DNA of 64,000 nt from an uncultured Synergistales bacterium. Lineage in GTDB: Bacteria; Synergistota; Synergistia; Synergistales; Aminobacteriaceae. How positions within the stretch are numbered: position 1 is the first letter of the stretch; each line of letters starts with the position of its first letter. The stretch lies in NCBI GenBank assembly GCA_905234075.1, contig CAJOGI010000001.1, positions 1-64,000 on the forward strand, written 5' to 3'. Positions 57,899-64,000 of the stretch are shown here, in pieces. Position numbers and translations under genes: made by a program. The notes under the pieces were generated by a model. That model searched no databases. It saw nothing but the letters and a program-made list of their open reading frames with translations, and was not told where the DNA came from.

Positions 57899-58915
57899 AT
57901 GAAGTTAATAAAAACAGAAAACGCCGTTGGACAAATGCTGTGCCACGATATAACACAAATAATTCCGGGCGTGAAAAAAGGCCCTGCGTTTCGTAAAGGC
58001 CACATAATAAAAGAAGAAGATGTGCCGGTTTTATTAAGTCTCGGCAAAGATAATGTTTATATTTGGGAAATTGACGAGAACACAATGCATGAGAACGATG
58101 CCGCAGAAATTTTATACAGCCTTTGCAAAAATACAAATATTCATCACGGCGAAATTAAAGAAGGAAAAATTGAGGCCATTGCTGATATCGACGGATTATT
58201 AAAAGTTGATACAAAAAAATTAAATATCGTAAACTCTCAAGGCGAGATGATGATCGCAGCAAGGCATGGAAATTTTCCCGTAAAAGCCGGCGATATTTTA
58301 GCAGGTATGCGGATTATTCCGTTAATAATTGAAAAATCCAAAATGGAAAAAGTTAAACGCGAGGCCAGCGGAGATCCGATACTAAAAATTATGCCGTTTA
58401 TATTAAAAAAAGTCGGTATTATAACAACAGGGAACGAAATCTTTTACAATAGAATTGAAGATAAATTTACGCCCGTTGTAAAATCAAAAATCGAAGAGTA
58501 TGGAGGAGAGATAATCGCACACAAAATAAGCAGTGATGATCCTGAAATGACGATTAATTTTATAAAAGAAATTTTGGATATTGGAGCAGAGATAATTTTA
58601 TGCACCGGCGGAATGAGCGTTGACCCTGACGACAGAACGCCTTACGCAATAAAAAAATCTTCGGATAAAATTATTTCATACGGCGCACCCGTTTTGCCCG
58701 GTGCTATGTTCATGCTTGCATACAAAAACGATGTTCCGATAGTAGGGTTGCCTGGCTGTGTTATGTATGCAAAGAGAACAATTTTTGATTTAATTTTGCC
58801 GCGATTAATGGCAAAAGATACAATTACTCGCGAAGAGATTAATAATTTAGGTGAAGGCGGTCTCTGCTTAAACTGCAAAGTCTGTACATTTCCTAATTGC
58901 AGCTTTGGAAAATGA
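57899..58915 (+). CDS. MoCF-domain molybdopterin-binding protein with Cys-rich tail
   Basis: A 338-residue protein with a MoeA-like beginning (TENAVGQMLCHDITQIIPG, AFRKGHIIKEEDV) and the MoCF molybdopterin-binding core at ~165-300 (KVGIITTGNEIFYNRIEDKF, ILCTGGMSVDPDDRTPYAI, VVGLPG-like PIVGLPGCVMYAKRTIFD). The last ~20 residues hold four cysteines (LCLNCKVCTFPNCSFGK). It is shorter than MoeA and of the type found beside Se-dependent molybdenum hydroxylase genes in anaerobes, where it probably handles molybdate insertion. I start at 57899 (MKLIKTENA) after AGGTG; an upstream ATG adds six residues. First gene of the operon. Confidence 0.85.
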   Translation: MKLIKTENAVGQMLCHDITQIIPGVKKGPAFRKGHIIKEEDVPVLLSLGKDNVYIWEIDENTMHENDAAEILYSLCKNTNIHHGEIKEGKIEAIADIDGLLKVDTKKLNIVNSQGEMMIAARHGNFPVKAGDILAGMRIIPLIIEKSKMEKVKREASGDPILKIMPFILKKVGIITTGNEIFYNRIEDKFTPVVKSKIEEYGGEIIAHKISSDDPEMTINFIKEILDIGAEIILCTGGMSVDPDDRTPYAIKKSSDKIISYGAPVLPGAMFMLAYKNDVPIVGLPGCVMYAKRTIFDLILPRLMAKDTITREEINNLGEGGLCLNCKVCTFPNCSFGK

Positions 58916-59952
58916 ACACAAAATTTTTTGAAATCATAAAAAATTCCAATCCTAACAAAGAAAATATTTCTTTCACCGTAATAAAAGGCGAAGGACTTGG
59001 AGAAAAAGCAATTTTTTCTGACGGTGAGTGCATTTTTTTCTCGGACTACAAAGGATTTCTAAAATCAAATTTCAATCTTTTAGCAAAATTTCACAATACA
59101 GGAATTTATACCGTTGAAAATTCTTTGATTTATGCTGAAAAACTCTCAACTGAGAAGAAAATAATTATCTGCGGTGCCGGTCATGTATCCATGCCGATAG
59201 TAAAATTTGCAAAAATTCTCGGCTTTCATGTTACAGTTATTGATGACAGAGAAATTTTTATTGAGAACGCTCTTAAAAACGGGGCCGACGTTATAATATG
59301 CGAGCCTTTTGAAAGTGCTTTATCCAAAATTCCCGGCGGTTTTAATTCGTATTTTGTAATCGTTACTCGCGGTCATCGTTATGATTCTGAGTGTTTGCGC
59401 TCAATTCTCAAGAAAACTTATGCTTACGTCGGCATGATGGGATCAATCAGAAGAGTTAAAATTGTCCGTGAAAGTCTCTTAAATGAAGGCTTTGACGCTG
59501 GAGCCGTGCTTGGTATTCATTCGCCGATAGGGCTTGCGATAAACGCTGAAACGCCCGAAGAAATTGCAATTTCAATTTTTGCCGAGATAATACAAATAAA
59601 AAACAAAAACCGCGATTTTGAATTTTCTTCAGAAATTTTAGATGATATTTTAGCAGCAGGTCATCATGAGACTTTACCTGGCCGAAAAGTTTTATGTACG
59701 ATTGTATCCAAGCAGGGAGCAGGTCCACGCAACGTTGGAACTAAAATGTTGTGTACAAGCGAAGGGAAAATTTTGGGTACTATCGGCGGCGGCTTAATGG
59801 AAGCGCAAGTTATCAAGAAAGCCGGAGAATTATTTAGTCAAGAAAATTTTTCTCCCGTCTTGGTAAAATTTAACCTTACTGCCGGAGAACTTTCAGAGGA
59901 AGGCGAAGTCTGCGGCGGCGTCATCGAAATTTTTATTGAGAGTGTTTCATGA
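58912..59952 (+). CDS. XdhC/CoxI family molybdenum hydroxylase maturation factor with reversed domain order
   Basis: A 346-residue maturation protein from ATG 58912, which overlaps the previous stop (ATGA). Residues ~80-225 are the XdhC Rossmann domain (KKIIICGAGHVSMPIVKFA, VTVIDDREIFIENALKNGA, FVIVTRGHRYDSECL, VGMMGSIRRVKIVRESL, HSPIGLAINAETPEEIAIS). Residues ~250-345 are the CoxI-type domain (VLCTIVSKQGAGPRNVGTKM, ILGTIGGGLMEAQVI, GEVCGGVIEIFIE). In classic XdhC the CoxI domain comes first, so the order here is permuted. XdhC proteins bind and protect sulfurated (or selenated) Moco before insertion. Last bases overlap moaA. Confidence 0.85.
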   Translation: MNTKFFEIIKNSNPNKENISFTVIKGEGLGEKAIFSDGECIFFSDYKGFLKSNFNLLAKFHNTGIYTVENSLIYAEKLSTEKKIIICGAGHVSMPIVKFAKILGFHVTVIDDREIFIENALKNGADVIICEPFESALSKIPGGFNSYFVIVTRGHRYDSECLRSILKKTYAYVGMMGSIRRVKIVRESLLNEGFDAGAVLGIHSPIGLAINAETPEEIAISIFAEIIQIKNKNRDFEFSSEILDDILAAGHHETLPGRKVLCTIVSKQGAGPRNVGTKMLCTSEGKILGTIGGGLMEAQVIKKAGELFSQENFSPVLVKFNLTAGELSEEGEVCGGVIEIFIESVS

Positions 59953-60926
59953 AAGATAAATTTTCCCGTGATATAAACTATATGCGAATTTCCGTTACAA
60001 ACCGCTGCAACATGCGATGTAACTATTGTATGCCTGATGTTGTTAAAAATCTTTGCGAGAAAGAAATTTTAACCGATGAAGAAATAATATCAACAGTCAG
60101 AGCGGCAGTTCAATGCGGCATTGTTAAGTTCAAAATAACAGGCGGAGAACCTTTATTGCGTCCCAAAATTACGGAACTTATATACAAATTAAAAAAAATT
60201 TCGGGTGTTGAAAGCCTTAGCATGACAACAAACGGAGTATTGCTCGCAGAAAGTATCAATGAGCTTAAAAACTCCGGCCTTGACGCTGTAAATATTTCGC
60301 TTGATTCTCTAGATACACAACGCTTTGAAAAAATAACGGGCTTTAATTTTCTAAATAAAGTTTTAGATGGAATTGACGCGGCAATTTCTTCAGGTATCCA
60401 CACAAAAATTAACACTGTTCTTCAAAAGGAAATTAATGATGATGAATGGGAAAAAATTTTATTAATTGCTAAAGAAAATCCCGTTTATGTAAGATTTATT
60501 GAGCTTATGCCGATTGGCGAAGGGAAAAATTTTTTTGGTATAAGCAACGCGAAAATTTTGAATGAAATCCGCAAAAAATATCAAGGTATTAAGACTGATT
60601 CTTACGTTCACGGCAACGGTCCGGCAGTTTATATAAAAATTCCGGGATTTTTTGGCGGTGTCGGCTTTATCAGCGCGATGTGCGGAAAATTTTGCTCTTC
60701 ATGCAATAGATTGAGGCTTACTGCGCAAGGAAAATTAAAGCCGTGTCTGTCTTTTTCAGATTATCTTGACGTTAGGGAAATTTTGAGAAGCAGTGAAAAA
60801 AATTTAATCCAGATAAAATTGGAAAATCTTATCAAAAAAGCTATTGAAATGAAACCGCGTGAACATTGCTTTGAAACGCCGGTTAAAAATTCAGAAACCC
60901 TGCGAATGTTCGAGATTGGAGGCTGA
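59949..60926 (+). CDS. moaA: GTP 3',8-cyclase MoaA
   Basis: A 325-residue radical-SAM enzyme that starts molybdopterin synthesis from GTP. The SAM cluster is Cys 20, 24, 27 (NRCNMRCNYCMPD); KFKITGGEPLLRP, MTTNGVLL and NISLDSLD follow. The C-terminal substrate cluster is CGKFCSSCNRLRLTAQGKLKPCL, written here as its parts CGKFCSSC and KLKPCL, and the protein ends in the required Gly-Gly (EIGG). The ATG overlaps the XdhC-type stop by four bases. moaC follows. Confidence 0.96.
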   Translation: MKDKFSRDINYMRISVTNRCNMRCNYCMPDVVKNLCEKEILTDEEIISTVRAAVQCGIVKFKITGGEPLLRPKITELIYKLKKISGVESLSMTTNGVLLAESINELKNSGLDAVNISLDSLDTQRFEKITGFNFLNKVLDGIDAAISSGIHTKINTVLQKEINDDEWEKILLIAKENPVYVRFIELMPIGEGKNFFGISNAKILNEIRKKYQGIKTDSYVHGNGPAVYIKIPGFFGGVGFISAMCGKFCSSCNRLRLTAQGKLKPCLSFSDYLDVREILRSSEKNLIQIKLENLIKKAIEMKPREHCFETPVKNSETLRMFEIGG

Positions 60927-60930
60927 AATT

Positions 60931-61425
60931 TTGGAAGATTTCACACATTTTGATGATAAAGGTCGCGCACGTATGGTGGACGTTCACGAAAAAAATATTA
61001 CCCAAAGAAAAGCTGTAGCTGCCGCGAAGGTTTTGGTAAATCGTGAAACTTTTGAATTAATAAAAACAGGCGGGATTAAAAAGGGCGATGTTCTGACTGT
61101 TGCTCAGATTGCCGGAATAATGGGGGCAAAACGAACGCCGGATTTAATACCAATGTGCCACCCAATTTTTATTGAGGGCGTTAATTTAAGTTTGTCGCTC
61201 GATGAAGAAAATTTTTCGGTTGAAATTTTGGCTGAAGTTCACTGCGAAGGTAAAACAGGCGTGGAAATGGAGGCTCTAACTGCGGCGGCGGTCGCGGCTC
61301 TCACAGTTTACGACATGTGCAAAGCAGTACAAAGAGATATAATTATTCAAGATATTTATTTAGTGAGCAAGACAGGAGGTTCACATGGAGATTATCACAG
61401 CGGCAGTAATTACTGTCAGCGATAA
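60931..61425 (+). CDS. moaC: cyclic pyranopterin monophosphate synthase MoaC
   Basis: A 164-residue enzyme completing cPMP formation after MoaA. Conserved: FTHFDDKGRARMVDVHEK, AQIAGIMGAKRTPDLIPMC (then HP), EVHCEGKTGVEMEALTA and VYDMCKAVQRDI. I start at TTG 60931 because GGAGG at 60918-60922 is eight bases upstream and the length then fits the family; the frame is open further into moaA but without a ribosome site. Its end overlaps the Mog-MOSC gene by 41 bases. Confidence 0.95.
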   Translation: MEDFTHFDDKGRARMVDVHEKNITQRKAVAAAKVLVNRETFELIKTGGIKKGDVLTVAQIAGIMGAKRTPDLIPMCHPIFIEGVNLSLSLDEENFSVEILAEVHCEGKTGVEMEALTAAAVAALTVYDMCKAVQRDIIIQDIYLVSKTGGSHGDYHSGSNYCQR

Positions 61426-62323
61426 AGGCTTCAAAGGCGAACGGGAAGATACAAGCGGCCCAGCTCTCAAAGAAATGTTAGAGGCAGACGGCTGGAAAGT
61501 TGTTTACACAAATATTATTCCTGATGAACGCGAAAAAATTAAAAGCGAGTTGGTAAAATGTGCAGATGAATTGAAAATTAATTTAGTCTTGACCACAGGA
61601 GGCACAGGATTTTCTCCGCGTGATGTAACGCCCGAAGCAACTTTGAATATTATCGAACGCCGTGCGCCCGGCATACCCGAAGCAATGAGAGCGGAGAGCA
61701 TGAAAATTACTCAGCGTGCTTGTCTTTCACGCGAAGAGGCTGGAATTAGAAAGCAGACTTTAATAATTAATCTTCCGGGAAGCAAAAAAGCCGCTACAGA
61801 AAATTTTTCTGCTGTCATAAATGCAGTGAGGCACGGTGTAGAAATGATTAACTCTTTCGGCTCGGCGGACTGCGCTGAACAAATAGGAAAAATTTTATCC
61901 GTCAACATCAGCGAAAAAAAAGGTACACCAAAGCACCCCGTAGATAAAATTATAATGAAGCCTAATCTCGGCATTGTCGGCGATGCTCACGCAGGAAACT
62001 GGCACAGGCAAATTAGCTTATTGGGAGGTGAGAGCGTACAAAAAGCACAAAAAAATTTGTCTGTTAATTTAGCTCCGGGCGATTTTGCTGAAAATATTTT
62101 AATCGAGGGAATTTGTTTATATAAATTACCAGTCGGTACACGCTTGAAAATTGGTACGGCATTGTGTGAAGTAACTCAGATCGGCAAAGAATGCCACTCT
62201 GATTGCGCAATTCGCAAATTAACGGGCGATTGCGTTATGCCGCGTGAGGGGGTTTTTGCAAAGGTTCTCGAGGCGGGCGAAGCTAAAGCAGGAGACTTTG
62301 TTCAGGTAGGAGTTAGGAATTAG
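61385..62323 (+). CDS. MogA/MoaB-MOSC fusion protein
   Basis: A 312-residue fusion. Residues 1-~160 are a MogA/MoaB molybdopterin adenylyltransferase (TAAVITVSDKGFKGEREDTS, VLTTGGTGFSPRDVTPEAT, IINLPGSKKA). Residues ~165-312 are a MOSC domain (GIVGDAHAGNWHRQISLL, LAPGDFAENILIEG, IGKECHSDCAIRKLTGDC, MPREGVFAKVL). MogA adenylates molybdopterin before molybdenum insertion; MOSC domains relate to Moco sulfurase C-termini and may carry sulfur or here selenium (inference). GAGG lies six bases before the ATG. The last residues (QVGVRN) and the stop come from a heptamer repeat. Confidence 0.92.
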   Translation: MEIITAAVITVSDKGFKGEREDTSGPALKEMLEADGWKVVYTNIIPDEREKIKSELVKCADELKINLVLTTGGTGFSPRDVTPEATLNIIERRAPGIPEAMRAESMKITQRACLSREEAGIRKQTLIINLPGSKKAATENFSAVINAVRHGVEMINSFGSADCAEQIGKILSVNISEKKGTPKHPVDKIIMKPNLGIVGDAHAGNWHRQISLLGGESVQKAQKNLSVNLAPGDFAENILIEGICLYKLPVGTRLKIGTALCEVTQIGKECHSDCAIRKLTGDCVMPREGVFAKVLEAGEAKAGDFVQVGVRN

Positions 62324-62329
62324 GAGGTA
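62303..62329 (+). repeat. heptamer repeat copy between Mog-MOSC and modA (three units)
   Basis: CAGG, TAGGAGT, TAGGAAT, TAGGAGG, TAA. It supplies the last six residues and the TAG stop of the Mog-MOSC gene and the AGGAGG ribosome site of modA. Confidence 0.95.
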
Positions 62330-62339
62330 AAAATTAAGA

Positions 62340-63116
62340 ATGAAAAAAATTTTTTTATTAGTGTTGGTATTTATCGTTGCTTCTGTGAATGTTGCAGGAG
62401 CGGAGAAAAAAGATTTAATAGTCTTTGCGGCGGCCTCAATGACCGAAACAATGAACGAGATCAAAAATTTGTATGAAAATGAAAATCCTGATGTTAATGT
62501 AATTTTTAATTTCGACTCGTCGGGAACGCTCAAGACTCAAATTCAAGAGGGCGCGGCGTGTGATCTATTCATCTCTGCAGGACAAAAGCAAATGAACCAA
62601 CTTGAGGAGCTTGGATTAATTCTCAAAGGCACGCGGATTAATTTGCTTGAAAATAAAATTGCTCTCGTTATTTCTGAGGGAGGCGCAGCAAATATAAAGA
62701 GCTTCGATGATTTTGCAAAGGCCCTCGAAAACGAAAAAATTTTATTTACAATGGGCAACAGCGATGTCCCCGTTGGTCAATATACGCAGAAAATTTTTGC
62801 TTATTACGGCCTCGACGAAAAAAAATTAGCTCAAGCAGGAAAAATTACATACGGCTCAAACGTCAAAGAAGTTACAACGCAAGTTAAAGAGTCGAGCGTA
62901 GATTGCGGCGTTATATACTGCACGGACGCTTACAGCGCAGGCTTAAAAATTATTGATACGGCCACTTCGGAAATGTGCGGTCAGGTAATTTATCCGGCGG
63001 CGGTTATAAAAGACAGCGCGAATATTAAAGAAGCTGAAAAATTTTTGGATTATCTTAAAAAATCAGAGGTCATGAAAATTTTTGCGGCAGTGGGTTTTTC
63101 TCCGGCACAAAATTAA
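62340..63116 (+). CDS. modA: molybdate ABC transporter substrate-binding protein
   Basis: A 258-residue periplasmic or surface-anchored binding protein for molybdate. The signal peptide is the first ~21 residues (KKIFLLVLVFIVASVNVAGA). The ModA pattern follows: VFAAASMTETMNEI, NFDSSGTLKTQIQEGAACD, LFISAGQKQMNQLEEL, SDVPVGQYTQKIF, VDCGVIYCTDAYSAG. It delivers molybdate for the two xanthine dehydrogenases encoded upstream. AGGAGG, part of the heptamer repeat, lies 12 bases before ATG. Confidence 0.96.
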   Translation: MKKIFLLVLVFIVASVNVAGAEKKDLIVFAAASMTETMNEIKNLYENENPDVNVIFNFDSSGTLKTQIQEGAACDLFISAGQKQMNQLEELGLILKGTRINLLENKIALVISEGGAANIKSFDDFAKALENEKILFTMGNSDVPVGQYTQKIFAYYGLDEKKLAQAGKITYGSNVKEVTTQVKESSVDCGVIYCTDAYSAGLKIIDTATSEMCGQVIYPAAVIKDSANIKEAEKFLDYLKKSEVMKIFAAVGFSPAQN

Positions 63117-63125
63117 AAATTAAAA

Positions 63126-63806
63126 ATGGATTTTTATCCGCTTTATAATTCGTTAAGGATTGCGGCTATTAGCAGCGTTATTGTGTTTTTTGCAGGGATT
63201 GCCGCAGCTTATTACTCTTCGCGGCTTCCAAAATTAGTAAAAGGATTTTTGGACGTTGTTTTGACTTTGCCGCTCGTGCTTCCTCCGACTGTGTGCGGAT
63301 ATTTTTTGATTGTAATTTTTGGATTAAAAAGGCCGCTTGGAAAATTTTTGGCTCATTTTGGAATTAAATTCGTAATGACGTGGTACGGAGGCATAATCGC
63401 GGCGGCGGTCGTTGCTTTTCCTTTGATGTACAGGACTGCACGCGGAGCGTTTGAAAGTTTCGATATGAACTTGGCTTATTCTGCGCAGACTTTGGGACTG
63501 TCCGACACTTATATTTTTTGGCGGATAATGATGCCTGCGTGCCGTCAGGGAATCATCGCCGGAGCTGTTTTATCTTTTGCCCGCGCACTTGGAGAATACG
63601 GAGCTACAAGCATGTTAATCGGCTACACACCGGGACGGACGGCAACAATTTCAACTACAGTTTATCAATTATGGCGCACAAATGACGAGGCCGGAGCTTT
63701 TTTGTGGGTCATGATAAATTTAGCTATCAGTGCCGTTGTTTTACTGCTCGTGAATATGCTTGAGGAGGGGCGCAGAAAAAATCATGAGCCTTTTTATAAA
63801 CATTGA
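63126..63806 (+). CDS. modB: molybdate ABC transporter permease
   Basis: A 226-residue inner-membrane permease with about six helices. The ModB pattern is clear: VLTLPLVLPPTVCGYFLIV, then PLMYRTARGAFESFD and the cytoplasmic EAA-type loop AQTLGLSDTYIFWRIMMPA, ending ARALGEYGATSMLIGY. Starts nine bases after modA and overlaps modC by 23 bases. Confidence 0.96.
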   Translation: MDFYPLYNSLRIAAISSVIVFFAGIAAAYYSSRLPKLVKGFLDVVLTLPLVLPPTVCGYFLIVIFGLKRPLGKFLAHFGIKFVMTWYGGIIAAAVVAFPLMYRTARGAFESFDMNLAYSAQTLGLSDTYIFWRIMMPACRQGIIAGAVLSFARALGEYGATSMLIGYTPGRTATISTTVYQLWRTNDEAGAFLWVMINLAISAVVLLLVNMLEEGRRKNHEPFYKH

Positions 63807-64000
63807 AAAAAATTTTGAAAACTTTTCACTAAAAATTAATCTTGAGAACGATAACAATATTCTTGGTATTCTCGGTGCTTCGGGCTGCGGAAAGAGTATG
63901 ACGCTGAAATGTATCGCAGGCATTGAAAAGCCGGATAAAGGCAAAATTATTCTCGATGATGAAATTTTATTTGACTCGCAAAAAAAAATTAATCTGCCTC
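63784..64000 (+). CDS. modC: molybdate ABC transporter ATP-binding protein, N-terminal part
   Basis: The first 72 codons only; the gene runs off the end of the window. Walker A is GASGCGKSMT, followed by LKCIAGIEKPDKGKIILDD, typical of ModC. The ATG overlaps the end of modB, with GAGGGG about 16 bases upstream. It powers ModAB. The ModC-specific C-terminal MOP domain, if present, lies outside. Confidence 0.93.
   Translation, partial: MSLFINIEKNFENFSLKINLENDNNILGILGASGCGKSMTLKCIAGIEKPDKGKIILDDEILFDSQKKINLP

Overview
The window is a moderately AT-rich, gene-dense stretch of bacterial chromosome with no rRNA genes, insertion sequences, phage genes or CRISPR arrays that I can see. The gene content (selenium-linked molybdenum hydroxylases, a purine/diaminopropionate degradation locus, carbamate kinase, amino-acid-fermenter style enzymes, no respiratory oxidases) points to an anaerobic, probably gut-associated, purine-fermenting bacterium. 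Synergistota is my best guess from protein style and gene order, but the sequence alone does not prove it.

Left third (1-30 kb): mostly housekeeping genes. A tiny two-frame cassette with its own terminator (about 128-430) is followed by a YoaK-type membrane protein and a large AddA-like helicase-nuclease (minus strand), then pnp-dut (plus). A minus-strand group of exported or membrane proteins of mostly unknown role comes next: two tandem paralogues, a papain-like protease and a TerB-domain protein. An S-adenosylhomocysteine hydrolase and an SAH/MTA deaminase flank a decayed DUF4160/DUF2442 pair. After these lie a GarR-like dehydrogenase, a MATE transporter, an orphan NuoL/MrpD-like subunit, HU, DUF2156, tRNA-Gly(CCC), secG, a nicotinate phosphoribosyltransferase, rplM-rpsI, a RelB/YafQ toxin-antitoxin pair, Hsp20, an HI0933-type flavoprotein, coaX, a dihydrouridine synthase, a CAT-like acetyltransferase, a TSCPD protein and tRNA-Thr(CGT).

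Right part (30-64 kb): an almost uninterrupted purine-catabolism and selenium/molybdenum-cofactor island. hyuA-ygfK-ssnA run leftwards. They diverge at an operator-like palindrome (36131-36142) from ygeX-ygeY-ygeW-arcC-NCS2 permease, then a secreted phosphatase, a STAS-kinase fusion, Se-dependent xanthine dehydrogenase (xdhD), yqeB and a YqeC-MocA fusion. A YheO-like regulator, a CDF metal transporter and guanine deaminase are on the other strand. A second permease with xdhABC follows, then an operon for cofactor making and molybdate uptake (MoCF protein, XdhC/CoxI maturation factor, moaA, moaC, Mog-MOSC fusion, modAB and the start of modC). Guanine and xanthine can be imported, deaminated and hydroxylated. 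Ring-opened products would pass to HyuA/SsnA/YgfK/YgeY/YgeW, and nitrogen and energy would be recovered by diaminopropionate ammonia-lyase and carbamate kinase.

The most unusual feature is a dispersed short tandem repeat, CAGG followed by usually four heptamers TAGGARK, at about 16 places. Most copies lie between co-directional genes. Several supply stop codons or Shine-Dalgarno sequences. Three are translated: at the N-termini of the dihydrouridine synthase and YqeC, and exactly at the junction of the YqeC-MocA fusion.
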